Shown: positions 21,208 through 30,806 of the stretch, piece by piece | Position numbering within the stretch: the stretch's first letter is position 1 | Layout of the letters: each line of letters begins with the position of its first letter | Source: Marinobacter caseinilyticus | GTDB taxonomy: Bacteria; Pseudomonadota; Gammaproteobacteria; Pseudomonadales; Oleiphilaceae | Reading direction: 5' to 3' | Length of the DNA: 64,000 nucleotides | NCBI RefSeq assembly: GCF_011074955.1 | Contig: NZ_WUQJ01000019.1 | Span: 1 to 64,000, forward strand | Position numbers and translations under genes: made by a program | Notes under the pieces: generated by a model | What the model was told of the DNA's origin: nothing | Databases searched by the model: none | Seen by the model: only the letters and a program-made list of their open reading frames with translations

Positions 21208-21812
21208 CTCAGCACATCAATCTTTATACCGATGAACTGCGACCCCGTCAGGAGCCCTTCCAGGTCAGGCATGTTGTCGTGGTGGCGATGGCGTGCTTAC
21301 TCCTGGTGGTGGCCAGTGCCGCCTATGTCCGTTATGAGAGTCATACTCTCAATACTGCCCTGGCCGGATATATATCGCAGCAGCAGTTGCTGGAAGTGCG
21401 CGTGGCTGAGCTGACGGCGGCTGTGGAGTCCCGGCAGATAGACCCTGACCTGGTCACGGCAATCGACGAACTCTCTGGCAACATCGTCCGCCGGCAACGT
21501 CTTTTGGTGGAGGTGCAGCGTCTGGTTGGCTCCGGCGGCGAAGGCTTTTCGCCATACATGGCGGCCATGGCGCGTCAAATTCCCGAAGGCGTCTGGTTGA
21601 CCGGCTTTAAAATCGATCTCCGGGCCGCAGATGTGCAGCTCTCCGGACGCACGCGTTCGGGCGATCGGGTGCCGGTCTATCTGGAGCGGCTTGGAGATGA
21701 GCCGGTGTTCAGTGGTCGACAATTTGCACGCTTTAAGCTGGAGCGCCACGCATCCGGGCAATGGATCGACTTTGACATTGCGACCGAACGAATGCCTGGA
21801 AACGAATCGTGA
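21204..21812 (+). CDS. PilN-like MSHA biogenesis protein (second mshI)
   Basis: A 202-residue bitopic inner-membrane protein: a short cytoplasmic N-terminus (MTQHINLYTDELRPRQEPF), one transmembrane segment at about residues 24-43, then a periplasmic coiled coil and a small alpha/beta domain (GVWLTGFKIDLRAADVQLSG). This is the PilN architecture. In some MSHA loci this gene is called mshI2. The N-terminal INLY motif would bind the MshI/PilM partner. It overlaps mshI (ATGA) and mshJ. Confidence 0.8.
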   Translation: MTQHINLYTDELRPRQEPFQVRHVVVVAMACLLLVVASAAYVRYESHTLNTALAGYISQQQLLEVRVAELTAAVESRQIDPDLVTAIDELSGNIVRRQRLLVEVQRLVGSGGEGFSPYMAAMARQIPEGVWLTGFKIDLRAADVQLSGRTRSGDRVPVYLERLGDEPVFSGRQFARFKLERHASGQWIDFDIATERMPGNES

Positions 21813-22507
21813 GTGCGCTCAAGCAGCCGCTCGATCAGGGCGCTCAATGGTATAACAACCGGCCAGTCAGAGAGCGGGCACTGATTCTGGCCACGCTGGC
21901 TGTGGTTGTCTCGTTGTTGGGGTGGGAGCTGGCGGTATCGCCGGTACTTGATCGCAACACCCAAGTTCGCAATCAAGTACAACAGGCCCGGCAGCAGGTG
22001 CAGGACTGGCAGGTTCAAAGCGACGTATTGGCCGCGAAAGTGCAGGAAGACCCCAATGCTGAGCTGTTGGCACGTCGCCGCAGTCGCGAACAGCGCCTGG
22101 AAAACCTCAATCAAGAGCTGGCCCGAGCGACTGACCGCCTGATTGCGCCCAAGGCCATGGTTGCACTGCTACGGGATATGCTGGCGGCGCAGCAAGAGCT
22201 GGAACTGGTTGCCTTGGATTTGTTGGAGCCCGTGCCGGTTTATAGCGAGCAGAACGACCGCACCGAAACAGACGATTCTGGTGAAAAAAGCGACGGCGTA
22301 AGGACGCCATTACTCTACGCTCACGATGTCGAAGTGGTCATCGCTGGTCGCTATCTGGAACTCCTGGCCTATCTTGAGCGCCTGGAAAGCCTGGATCAGA
22401 GGCTTGGCTGGCATCAACTGAGCTATGAAGTAACAACATTTCCTGAGGCTCAGGCGACCATCCGTGTTCGCACACTGAGTCTTAGCCGGGCATGGTTGGG
22501 GGTTTGA
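21809..22507 (+). CDS. mshJ: MSHA biogenesis protein MshJ (PilO-like)
   Basis: A 232-residue protein with one N-terminal membrane helix (about residues 25-43), a long coiled coil rich in Gln and Arg (about 45-115) and a ferredoxin-like periplasmic domain. This is the PilO/MshJ plan. It starts with GTG at 21809, overlapping the previous stop, and is followed by mshK after 4 nt. Together with the preceding PilN-like protein it should form the platform linking the cytoplasmic ATPase to the secretin. Confidence 0.85.
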   Translation: MSALKQPLDQGAQWYNNRPVRERALILATLAVVVSLLGWELAVSPVLDRNTQVRNQVQQARQQVQDWQVQSDVLAAKVQEDPNAELLARRRSREQRLENLNQELARATDRLIAPKAMVALLRDMLAAQQELELVALDLLEPVPVYSEQNDRTETDDSGEKSDGVRTPLLYAHDVEVVIAGRYLELLAYLERLESLDQRLGWHQLSYEVTTFPEAQATIRVRTLSLSRAWLGV

Positions 22508-22511
22508 CCGC

Positions 22512-22835
22512 ATGACAATGAAGATAGCGTTCGTGCTGCCCGTGTTGTTCCTGGCCGTTCTGGCGCCAGCGTCTGCGCTGGAGGACCCGACGCGGCCCGC
22601 GGATTTCAAGGCGCCCGTGCAGGCGACTGCGGTTCGCCCGTTCACCTTGAATTCCATCGTGGTTGGCTCCGCTAAGCGGGTTGCCGTGATTGATGGTGTT
22701 GTGCGACGGGAAGGTGACGTTTTTGACGGCGCACGCCTGGTGCGTGTCGAGTCCGATAAAGTAATACTCAGGAGTCAGGGACGAACATTGATTCTTAACT
22801 GGGTGATGCCGCCAAGCGTTCGGGTGTCACGATGA
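22512..22835 (+). CDS. mshK: MSHA biogenesis protein MshK (PilP-like)
   Basis: A 107-residue periplasmic protein with a signal peptide (MTMKIAFVLPVLFLAVLAPA, cleaved after ASA). Then comes LEDPTRPADF, the characteristic start of mature MshK/GspC-like domains, and a small beta domain (LNSIVVGSAKRVAVIDG). It is expected to connect the inner platform to the MshL secretin. Its TGA overlaps the mshL ATG. Confidence 0.85.
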   Translation: MTMKIAFVLPVLFLAVLAPASALEDPTRPADFKAPVQATAVRPFTLNSIVVGSAKRVAVIDGVVRREGDVFDGARLVRVESDKVILRSQGRTLILNWVMPPSVRVSR

Positions 22836-24562
22836 TACGGTTACAAGGTTTATCTATGACAATGAGTAAAAAAGCCGCCGTTGTTGGCTTGGCGATTTTG
22901 ATGGCCGCGTGTAGTAATAACCCGTTGCTGCGGACCAGTCAGGCCACGTCACGTGACGCTGCCCGAGCCATCGACGACGCGTTGGCCGAGGCTGAAAAGC
23001 CGTCAGCCAACCCGGGGCGCTCATCCACGGACCGTCTTCAGGTACCGTCAGCGGTGACGGACGCGTTGCTGCCCTCATTAGCGGATTCGCAAGGCAGTGA
23101 AGGCCGATTTGATATCAGTGCCCGTGAGCTGGACGCCCGAGCGTTTTTTGCTGGGCTGGTGGCGGACAGCCATTACAATGTTGTGGTCCATCCTGATGTG
23201 AACCAAGCCATCACACTGAATCTCCGGGATGTGTCGGTGCCAGAAGTCATGACCATTGCCAGTGACCTCTACGACCTCGATGTTCAGCGCAATGGCCAGC
23301 TCTATCGTATCTTGCCCGGTGGCGTGCGGACCCGATTGTTCCCCATCGATTATCTGCATTTCAAACGTCAGGGTGGCTCTGAAACCCGCGTCAGCTCGGG
23401 TCAGGTGTCCAATGCACGTAACAGTGGCTCCCAGGGCAGGAGTGACAGTGGGGGCCAAAGCGATTCGGGGAGCAGTTTGGTCGGCACCCGAATCTCGACA
23501 GCCACGGAGTCAGACTTCTGGGCGGACCTGGACAGTACGGTTCGAATGATCCTTGCTGGTGGTGAGAACAACCAGGTGATTACCAATCCAGGCGCGGGTC
23601 TGGTGATGGTCCGGGCGACACCCACAGAATTGCAGTTGGTGGAGCAGTACCTGACCAAAACCGAGCTGATCATGCAGCGTCAGGTTGTCCTGGAGGCTAA
23701 AATTCTGGAGATCAGCTTGAACGCCGGCTATCAGCAAGGCATCAACTGGTCGGATATTCAGAACGCATCCGGCATTACCGCCAGCGACGGTTTGCCGACC
23801 GAGTTTACCGCCCAAAGCCTATTGGGGCGTGCCGTGACCAGCGGTGATATTGGCGGCGTGTTCTCAGCCAGTTTCCGCGAAGGCAGTTTCACCGGCATGA
23901 TTGAGTTGCTCGGTCGGCAGGGCAACGTGCAGATTCTTTCCAGCCCACGCATATCGACCGTGAATAACCAAAAGGCGGTCATAAAAGTGGGTACCGATGA
24001 GTTCTTTGTCACGGATATTGATTTTAACGAGGACAACAACGCGGCCGGAATCTCCGACAACACCAGTACATCGGTTGAGTTGACGCCGTTCTTCTCGGGC
24101 ATCTCGCTGGATGTAACGCCGCAAATTGCGGAAGACGGATCCGTCACTCTGCACGTGCACCCCTCGGTCAGCGAAGTCGAGGATCAGCAGAAGATTATCA
24201 CCATCGGTGAGCGGGACGTTACCCTGCCTTTGGCGCTCAGCACGGTGCGGGAAACCGACAGTGTTATACGCGCCAATAGCGGCCAGATTGTGGTCATTGG
24301 TGGCCTGATTCAGGATAAAAGTGAAGACCGAAACTCAGCGGTGCCATTTTTCAGCGAGATTCCCATCCTGGGTGAGGCCTTCAAACAGCGCAATTTTGAC
24401 AGCGAGAAGAGTGAGCTTGTGATTCTCCTGCGTCCTATTGTTGCCGATGCCAAAGGCGTGCAAGCGGATATTTCCGCCAGTCGTGAGCGCATGACGGTCT
24501 TGCGGGAACTGCTGCAGTCGTCTGAGTCGGTCACCCCAGAGCCTGAAAAGGCCAAACGGTAG
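22832..24562 (+). CDS. mshL: MSHA secretin MshL
   Basis: Outer-membrane secretin through which the pilus exits. The 576-residue product is a lipoprotein: a lipobox ending in MAAC places the lipidated Cys at residue 27 (19 if the ATG at 22856, which has a better-spaced AAGG, is used). An N-terminal secretin/TonB short N domain (ARAFFAGLVADSHYNVVVHP) is followed by an N1-type domain with a Ser/Gly-rich insert. The C-terminal secretin core contains VVIGGLIQDK and ends near SELVILLRPIV. Confidence 0.93.
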   Translation: MIRLQGLSMTMSKKAAVVGLAILMAACSNNPLLRTSQATSRDAARAIDDALAEAEKPSANPGRSSTDRLQVPSAVTDALLPSLADSQGSEGRFDISARELDARAFFAGLVADSHYNVVVHPDVNQAITLNLRDVSVPEVMTIASDLYDLDVQRNGQLYRILPGGVRTRLFPIDYLHFKRQGGSETRVSSGQVSNARNSGSQGRSDSGGQSDSGSSLVGTRISTATESDFWADLDSTVRMILAGGENNQVITNPGAGLVMVRATPTELQLVEQYLTKTELIMQRQVVLEAKILEISLNAGYQQGINWSDIQNASGITASDGLPTEFTAQSLLGRAVTSGDIGGVFSASFREGSFTGMIELLGRQGNVQILSSPRISTVNNQKAVIKVGTDEFFVTDIDFNEDNNAAGISDNTSTSVELTPFFSGISLDVTPQIAEDGSVTLHVHPSVSEVEDQQKIITIGERDVTLPLALSTVRETDSVIRANSGQIVVIGGLIQDKSEDRNSAVPFFSEIPILGEAFKQRNFDSEKSELVILLRPIVADAKGVQADISASRERMTVLRELLQSSESVTPEPEKAKR

Positions 24563-24574
24563 CCGGAGCCTGTG

Positions 24575-25414
24575 ATGTACGAAGCGCATTTTGGTCTGCA
24601 GGAAGCACCGTTCTCTCTGACCCCCAATACTCGCTACTTTTTGAAGTCGCGGGGCCACAGCGATGCGCTTGAGTTGCTCATGGTGGCATTGAGAGAGCGC
24701 GAAGGCTTTATCAAGATCACCGGCGAAGTCGGCACCGGCAAAACCCTGTTGTGCCGGTTGCTGCTGAATGCGTTGGATCAGACTGCCCGTACCGCTTATA
24801 TACCCAACCCCAGCCTGACGCCCGAGAATCTGTATGAAGCGGTCGCTGATGAATTGGGCGTGACCCTGGCTGGGCATGACAATACCCACCGCGTACTCAA
24901 GGCGCTGACAGAAAAACTGATTGAATATGCCGCGGATAACCGCCAGGTCGTGCTGGTGATTGACGAAGCGCAGGCGATGCCAGAATCGACCATCGAAGCC
25001 TTACGGCTGCTGACGAACCTGGAAACCGAGAATGCACGGTTGTTGCAGGTGGTGCTATTTGGTCAGCCCGAACTCGATACGATGTTAAACCGCCCCAGCC
25101 TGCGTCAATTAAAGCAGCGTATTACTTTTCAATACCGCCTGGATGCTCTCGACAAAGCATCGGTTGACCAATACCTCCGTCACCGGTTGTCCCAGGCGGG
25201 CTACAACGGCGCTGAATTGTTCGGGCCAGCGGCTCTGAGATTGATTGCCCGGGCTTCCGGTGGCATTCCCCGGTTGTTGAATATCCTGGCACATAAATCC
25301 TTGCTGGCGGCGTGGGGCCGAGGCGACCTCCGAGTGGATCGCTGGCATGTGAAGCAGGCCATACAGGATACCGAGAGCGCCTACCGGTCCGGCTGGATTG
25401 GGAGTTGGTTTTGA
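24575..25414 (+). CDS. mshM: MSHA biogenesis ATPase MshM (ExeA-like)
   Basis: A 279-residue AAA+ ATPase of the GspA/ExeA type, thought to assist secretin placement or peptidoglycan remodelling. It starts MYEAHFGLQEAPFSLTPN and has Walker A GEVGTGKT, Walker B VVLVIDEAQ and the sensor-like GIPRLLNILAHKSLLAA. No periplasmic peptidoglycan-binding domain is attached. The ATG at 24575 has GGAG at a good distance; GTG at 24572 is the alternative. Its stop overlaps the mshN start. Confidence 0.9.
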   Translation: MYEAHFGLQEAPFSLTPNTRYFLKSRGHSDALELLMVALREREGFIKITGEVGTGKTLLCRLLLNALDQTARTAYIPNPSLTPENLYEAVADELGVTLAGHDNTHRVLKALTEKLIEYAADNRQVVLVIDEAQAMPESTIEALRLLTNLETENARLLQVVLFGQPELDTMLNRPSLRQLKQRITFQYRLDALDKASVDQYLRHRLSQAGYNGAELFGPAALRLIARASGGIPRLLNILAHKSLLAAWGRGDLRVDRWHVKQAIQDTESAYRSGWIGSWF

Positions 25415-26622
25415 GTTTGCTAAACGATGCCCTGCGCGGGGCCGAAACCCGTCGTCGTCGCCCCGATGCACCAGCGGGCTACCCAGGTCAGCCCAGGTCT
25501 GGCCATGCATCAACCAACGCGTTTGTGCCCTGGCTGGTGCTGCTGGCCCTGGCATTGATCGTGGCGCTGCTGGCCGTGATCTGGTTATGGCTTAAACCAG
25601 TTCCTGCTGCGGCGTCGCCGGATGTGGTACCACCCGTTGCGGGACACATTGCCCGGCCGGCACCGCAACAACCGGCGTCAATGGATCTTCCGGAAGCGAA
25701 GCCCCAGCAAAACGCCGCGGTATTGCCAGAGCAATCTGAGACGTCTTCAACCCCGGGCGACCCGCTGTCTGTTTTGGAAAACACTAAAGCTAATTCTGAT
25801 CACTCGACGCTGGCGCGCAGAACCGAACCCCTGCGTAAATCAGGCGAGACGTCGACGACCGAAACTGTGGTCGCCCCTCAACCTGTGCCTGCAGCGGAGC
25901 CGGAGGTTCAGGAGAAGGCTCCGAATAGAGCTCCCAAACCGTCACCGCGTACGCAGCCTGAACCGGTTTCACCAGTCGTGGCCACGGTGGACGACCGCAC
26001 AGGGAATGACTCATTACCGTCAGCCCCGCCCGCCATCAAGCAACAGCGAGAGACGCCAGAGCTCGCGGACCGCCGGGCCGATGACCTGATTCGTAGAGCG
26101 CTGATGCGTGGCCGTGTCATCGAGGCTGAGCAGTTGCTCAAGGATATTGTGAGTACACAATCGGCACCGAAAAGCCGTGCCCGGTTTACCCGGCATTTGT
26201 TGGTAGGGCGCCAGCCTGAGCGAGCACTGAGCTGGCTTACAACAGAGGCCGCGCGCGAGTACAGTGCGCTCAGATTGCTGCGTGCCCGAGCGCTGCATGC
26301 TCTTGGGGATTCCGCTGCCGCAGTCATGCTGCTGGAGTCGGACATTCCGCCTGTAAAAGACAGTGCCGAATACCGGGTAACACTGGCGACATTGCTTCAG
26401 CGGCAAGAGCGTGTTGCCGATGCGGCCGTCCAATGGGCGGAATTGATTGCCTACGACGATGCCAGGGCAGCCTGGTGGGTTGGACTGGCCATTGCACTGG
26501 AAACGGACCAACAAACCCGCGGTGCGGCGCGGGCCTATCGGCAGGCCATGGCATTGTCGGATTTATCACCGTCGCTTGCGGACTATGTACGCCGCCGCCT
26601 GAACGCCTTGGGGGCGGGTTAG
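25411..26622 (+). CDS. mshN: MSHA biogenesis protein MshN (TTG start)
   Basis: A 403-residue membrane protein. A short cytoplasmic N-terminus (SLLNDALRGAETRRRR), one transmembrane helix at about residues 38-57 and a long Pro/Ala/Glu-rich linker (about 60-235) precede a C-terminal alpha-solenoid of TPR-like repeats. The conserved N-terminus fixes the start at TTG 25411, which overlaps the mshM TGA as TTGA and has GGGAG 6 bases upstream. Longer frames starting upstream overlap mshM and are not conserved. Confidence 0.85.
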   Translation: MSLLNDALRGAETRRRRPDAPAGYPGQPRSGHASTNAFVPWLVLLALALIVALLAVIWLWLKPVPAAASPDVVPPVAGHIARPAPQQPASMDLPEAKPQQNAAVLPEQSETSSTPGDPLSVLENTKANSDHSTLARRTEPLRKSGETSTTETVVAPQPVPAAEPEVQEKAPNRAPKPSPRTQPEPVSPVVATVDDRTGNDSLPSAPPAIKQQRETPELADRRADDLIRRALMRGRVIEAEQLLKDIVSTQSAPKSRARFTRHLLVGRQPERALSWLTTEAAREYSALRLLRARALHALGDSAAAVMLLESDIPPVKDSAEYRVTLATLLQRQERVADAAVQWAELIAYDDARAAWWVGLAIALETDQQTRGAARAYRQAMALSDLSPSLADYVRRRLNALGAG

Positions 26623-26625
26623 ACT

Positions 26626-28398
26626 ATGGCTGAACCAAAAACGATGGCTGAGCCGAAAAAGAAAATCCGAATCGGGGATTTGCTGGTTCAGAATGAGGTT
26701 ATTACCGAAGATCAGTTGATGACCGCGTTGCGTGAGCAAAAAAACACCGGGCGTAAGCTCGGCCGAACGCTCATCGATCTCGGGTATGTTGATGAAGACA
26801 ATCTGCTCAACTTTCTGTCTCGTCAGCTTGAGATACCGTTTGTGCAGTTACGCCATTTCCAGTTTAACAATGAATTGATCCGTCGCTTGCCAGAAGCGCT
26901 GGCTCGTCGTTTTCGCAGCATTGTGCTGGCCGATCAGAGCGGTGAACTGCTGGTTGGTATGGCCGACCCGATGGACATCTTTGCCTACGATGAGCTGGTG
27001 CGGGTTCTCAAGGTGCCCATCAAGCAAGCCGTGGTTCGTGAAAGCGAGTTATTGACGACCCTGGATCTGGTTTACCGCCGTACCGATGAAATCGCCTCGC
27101 TGGCGGAAGAACTGGAAGATGAACTCGGCGATGATGCCTTTGATCTGGCCGACCTGTCAGCGGAATCCGAGAGCGCCGAGGCGCCGGTGGTAAAGCTGCT
27201 GCAGACCCTGTTCGAGGACGCTGTGCAGGCCCGAAGCTCCGATATCCACATTGAACCGGATGAAAGCGTCGTCCGGATCCGGCAGCGGGTAGACGGGGTG
27301 CTGCAAGAACAGGTGATGAAAGAAAAACGCGTCAACTCGGCGCTGGTGCTGCGCCTGAAACTGATGGCGGGACTTAACATATCCGAAAAACGCATGCCCC
27401 AGGACGGTCGATTCAACATTCGGGTTAAAGGTCGCAGCATCGATGTTCGGGTTTCGACGATGCCGGTACAGTACGGCGAATCCGTTGTCATGCGTTTACT
27501 GGACCAGTCCCAGGGCACGTTGGATTTGAGCGGCACCGGTATGCCGCCCAGAATCCTGGAGCGCTTCCGAAGACTGATCAAAAAGCCCCACGGCATGATT
27601 CTGGTGACCGGTCCAACCGGCAGTGGTAAAACCACGACCCTCTACGGGGCACTGACCGAGCTCAATCAACCCGAGGTGAAGATCATCACCGCCGAAGACC
27701 CGGTGGAATACCGGTTGCCACGGATCACTCAGGTGCAGGTGAACACCAAAATCGGGCTTGAATTTGCGACGGTCCTGAGGGCCAGCCTGCGTCAGGACCC
27801 GGATGTCATTCTAGTGGGGGAGATGCGTGACCGGGAAACCGCCGAGATCGGTTTGCGTGCGGCCATGACCGGGCATCTGGTGCTATCGACCCTGCACACT
27901 AACGACGCCATCAGCAGTGCCATTCGGCTGATGGATATGGGCGCGCAACCGTTTCTGGTCGCCAGTTCGCTGCTGGGCGTGGTTGCCCAGCGCCTCATCC
28001 GCCGGGTGTGTGATAACTGCAAAGCGGATTACCAGCCAACCGATCAGGAACGCGTGTGGCTGGATGGCTTCAGTCGTGACCCGCTGGACATTGCCGGTGG
28101 CTTTATTGAGGGCCGCGGCTGTTACCAGTGCAGCAATACTGGCTACAAGGGCCGGATTGGTGTGTACGAGATGCTGGAACTGGACGAAATGATGCTGGAT
28201 GCGCTCCGACGTCAGGACGTGTCGGCCTTCAACAAGGCGGCCCGGCGCAGTGAACTCTACCGACCTCTGGGTCAGTGTGCACTGGACTATGCCCTTGACG
28301 GCATTACCACCCTGCACGAAGTGTCGCGGGTGACGGCGGCGGCGGAAACCGACTATTACGAAGAAGAACAGCTTCCAACACTGGAGTTACCGGAATGA
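26626..28398 (+). CDS. mshE: MSHA extension ATPase MshE (c-di-GMP-binding)
   Basis: The hexameric GspE/PilB-type ATPase that powers pilus extension. The 590-residue product has an N-terminal MshEN domain with both c-di-GMP-binding motifs (RIGDLLVQNEVITEDQL and KLGRTLIDLGYVDEDNL). Walker A GPTGSGKTT is at about residue 329, followed by the Asp box and Walker B region (DPDVILVGEMRD) and a four-Cys zinc site (CDNC and CYQC). The first codons are duplicated (MAEPKTMAEPKKK), so translation could also start at 26644. Confidence 0.95.
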   Translation: MAEPKTMAEPKKKIRIGDLLVQNEVITEDQLMTALREQKNTGRKLGRTLIDLGYVDEDNLLNFLSRQLEIPFVQLRHFQFNNELIRRLPEALARRFRSIVLADQSGELLVGMADPMDIFAYDELVRVLKVPIKQAVVRESELLTTLDLVYRRTDEIASLAEELEDELGDDAFDLADLSAESESAEAPVVKLLQTLFEDAVQARSSDIHIEPDESVVRIRQRVDGVLQEQVMKEKRVNSALVLRLKLMAGLNISEKRMPQDGRFNIRVKGRSIDVRVSTMPVQYGESVVMRLLDQSQGTLDLSGTGMPPRILERFRRLIKKPHGMILVTGPTGSGKTTTLYGALTELNQPEVKIITAEDPVEYRLPRITQVQVNTKIGLEFATVLRASLRQDPDVILVGEMRDRETAEIGLRAAMTGHLVLSTLHTNDAISSAIRLMDMGAQPFLVASSLLGVVAQRLIRRVCDNCKADYQPTDQERVWLDGFSRDPLDIAGGFIEGRGCYQCSNTGYKGRIGVYEMLELDEMMLDALRRQDVSAFNKAARRSELYRPLGQCALDYALDGITTLHEVSRVTAAAETDYYEEEQLPTLELPE

Positions 28399-28429
28399 TC
28401 GCACACTTTCACAAGGTTGACGGCTAGTC

Positions 28430-29659
28430 ATGCTGTTTCGCTATCGGGGCAAGGACACCAGTGGCACGGTTCAGCAGGGGGCGATTGAAGCCGCCAGCGC
28501 TGACTCGGCGGCCGGTGAATTAATGCGCCGGGGCATAACGCCGTTGCAGGTGACAGAGAAGGTGGCGTCGACGTCCTCACTGGATAAGCTGAACGCGCTC
28601 CCGATTTTCCGCCGCAAGGTGACGTTGGATGAGTTGATCGTATTCTGCCGGCAGATGTATGCGCTCACTAAGGCGGGAATACCGCTGATTCGTACCATGC
28701 GGGGGCTGGCGGATACCTCACGGTCGCCCGAACTGGGGGTGGTTCTGACCGATATTACCGATCGGCTGGAGGGCGGTGTCCCCATGGCAGCGGCCATGCA
28801 AGCGCATCCAAAAGTATTCTCCGAGTTGTTCATCGCCATGATCCATGTCGGAGAGAACACCGGCCAGCTGGACGATGCCTTTAAACGGCTGTCGAGCATC
28901 CTGGAACTGGAGCGGGACACCAAACGCCGGCTGTCGCAGGCCATGCGTTACCCGACGTTCGTCATGATTGCGTTACTGGCCGCTTTGATGGTGGTCAATT
29001 TTCTGGTTATTCCGAAGTTTTCGGCGGTTTTTGCCAAGCTGGGCGCAGATCTACCCTTCCTGACCCAGGTGTTGGTCGCAACCTCGAATTTTTTAATTGG
29101 CTACTGGTATGTGCTGTTGTTCGCCGTTGCCGCCGGTGCGGTAATGCTCAGGCAATGGAAAAACACCGAAGCGGGGCGTGAAACCTGGGATCGCTACAAG
29201 CTCAGAATGCCAATTATCGGGCCGTTGCTGGAGCTGATCACCATGAGCCGCTTTGCCCGCAATTTCGCCAGCATGCTGGCGGCGGGTATGCCGGTTACCC
29301 GGGCGTTAACGGTAGTCGCCGATGCCACCGACAACGCCTGGATATCAAAGCACATCCGTGAAATGCGGCAGGGAATTGAGCGCGGAGACAGCCTGCTGCG
29401 GACGGCACGGGGCAGTATGATGTTCACCCCACTGATTCTACAGATGATCGCGGTGGGGGAAGAAACCGGTGCGGTTGACGAAATGCTGGTCAATGTGGCC
29501 GATTTTTACGATGAAGACGTGGACTATGGGCTTAAACGCCTGGCGGAATCCATTGAGCCCATCCTGATTGTGGCCATGGGCGTGCTGGTTTTGATTTTGG
29601 CTCTGGGCGTGTTTCTACCGATCTGGGACCTCGGCGCTGCGGCCATGGGGCGGGGCTAA
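28430..29659 (+). CDS. mshG: MSHA platform protein MshG (PilC/GspF family)
   Basis: The polytopic inner-membrane core of the pilus machine, acted on by MshE. The 409-residue product has two repeated T2SSF domains (RQMYALTKAGIPLIRTMRGL and RNFASMLAAGMPVTRALTVV) and three hydrophobic segments, the last near the C-terminus. Length matches PilC/GspF proteins. It follows mshE by 31 nt and abuts mshF. Confidence 0.95.
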   Translation: MLFRYRGKDTSGTVQQGAIEAASADSAAGELMRRGITPLQVTEKVASTSSLDKLNALPIFRRKVTLDELIVFCRQMYALTKAGIPLIRTMRGLADTSRSPELGVVLTDITDRLEGGVPMAAAMQAHPKVFSELFIAMIHVGENTGQLDDAFKRLSSILELERDTKRRLSQAMRYPTFVMIALLAALMVVNFLVIPKFSAVFAKLGADLPFLTQVLVATSNFLIGYWYVLLFAVAAGAVMLRQWKNTEAGRETWDRYKLRMPIIGPLLELITMSRFARNFASMLAAGMPVTRALTVVADATDNAWISKHIREMRQGIERGDSLLRTARGSMMFTPLILQMIAVGEETGAVDEMLVNVADFYDEDVDYGLKRLAESIEPILIVAMGVLVLILALGVFLPIWDLGAAAMGRG

Positions 29660-30250
29660 GTGGGGGCATCGTCCCTGCCAACCGGTGCTCGATGGGCCCG
29701 CATGCCCAGGCAGTTTCGGTTTTGGATCGGTTTTTGTCTGCTGGGTGGCGTTGTGTGGTTTTTGCTCAATGCCCTTGAGCGGGAGACGGCCAGGGCGCAG
29801 GACATGGCCAGGGTGGTAATGCTCAATCAGTTACGGGCGGCGTTGGTCGTGAAAGCCGCCGAAGTGCGCCTGAGCAACGAGGGTCAGTATGCCAATTGGG
29901 TGGGGATCAACCCCATGGCGTTACTGGGGTCGGAACCTCGGGATTACCTGGGTGAATGCGCTGGCCGTGCGTTGCGGCCGGGGCAATGGTGTTTTAAGGT
30001 CTCAGGCCGTTCAGAGTGGGATAAGCCGACCGGTACGCTCATCTTTCAGCTCGGCGGGCCGATAACAGAGAAACAACAAAATACCACCAGAAATCAGGTG
30101 TTAATGTGGCAAGTGGTGGTTGAGTATACAGATAGAAACAGCAACGATCGTATGGATAGCAAAGATTTACAGACCGGGTTGAAACTTAATCGAGTTGGCG
30201 ACCGTAACGAGACTTTAAAACCGAATGAATTCGGAGAGGCAAATCAATGA
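29660..30250 (+). CDS. mshF: MSHA biogenesis protein MshF
   Basis: A 196-residue protein with one N-terminal transmembrane helix (about residues 20-36) and a periplasmic domain containing ANWVGINPMALLG and PGQWCFKVSG, as expected for MshF. The start is GTG at 29660 directly after the mshG stop, with a G-rich ribosome binding site; an ATG at 29702 is the alternative. It overlaps mshB by four bases. Its molecular role is not well defined in any species. Confidence 0.75.
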   Translation: MGASSLPTGARWARMPRQFRFWIGFCLLGGVVWFLLNALERETARAQDMARVVMLNQLRAALVVKAAEVRLSNEGQYANWVGINPMALLGSEPRDYLGECAGRALRPGQWCFKVSGRSEWDKPTGTLIFQLGGPITEKQQNTTRNQVLMWQVVVEYTDRNSNDRMDSKDLQTGLKLNRVGDRNETLKPNEFGEANQ

Positions 30251-30771
30251 ACCAAGGGCAAGCGATTCAAGCGCCACAGCGTGGTTTTACTCTTATTGAA
30301 CTGGTTGTGGTGATTGCCATACTTGGTATTTTAGCGGCGTTTGCGCTGCCCCGGTTTGCCGAACTCTCGGACGAGGCGCACCGGGCCAGTGTAAAGGGCA
30401 CTACCGGCGCTTTCGCTGCGTCTGTGGCCCTGGTCCGGGCTCAGTGGACAGCTCGTGGTGCCGGTGGCGCGCAAACCAACCTGACAGGATTCGGAGAAGA
30501 GAATGTGGATGTCAGTGCTGACGGCTGGCCGGTCAGTGTGGCCGGCGACAAGGCCCTGGCGTCCGCGATCAACGCAACGGATTGCTTACAACTCTGGGCG
30601 GGGCTGATGCAGTCCAACGCGCCTACGGTATCGACAACGGCGGCGACCGACGACTACACCGCGGCTGTGCCGGTCGCGGGCAGCTGTCGTTACACCTATA
30701 ACCTCGACGGTGCCGGTGAGTACATTGAATACAACGCCACCAATGGCGAAGTAGCGAACACCCTAAACTGA
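30247..30771 (+). CDS. mshB: Type IV prepilin MshB
   Basis: A pilin-like protein of 174 residues. The short leader ends in RG, followed by FTLIELVVVIAILGILAAFA, the class III signal cleaved and N-methylated by prepilin peptidase. Glu5 of the mature protein is present. The C-terminal domain has one Cys pair (ATDCLQLW and GSCRYTYN). It lies next to the major pilin gene and is probably a minor pilin. It overlaps mshF as ATGA. Confidence 0.88.
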   Translation: MNQGQAIQAPQRGFTLIELVVVIAILGILAAFALPRFAELSDEAHRASVKGTTGAFAASVALVRAQWTARGAGGAQTNLTGFGEENVDVSADGWPVSVAGDKALASAINATDCLQLWAGLMQSNAPTVSTTAATDDYTAAVPVAGSCRYTYNLDGAGEYIEYNATNGEVANTLN

Positions 30772-30806
30772 TTTCCAATTCAAACAGCAGTAAACAGGAA
30801 AATACC

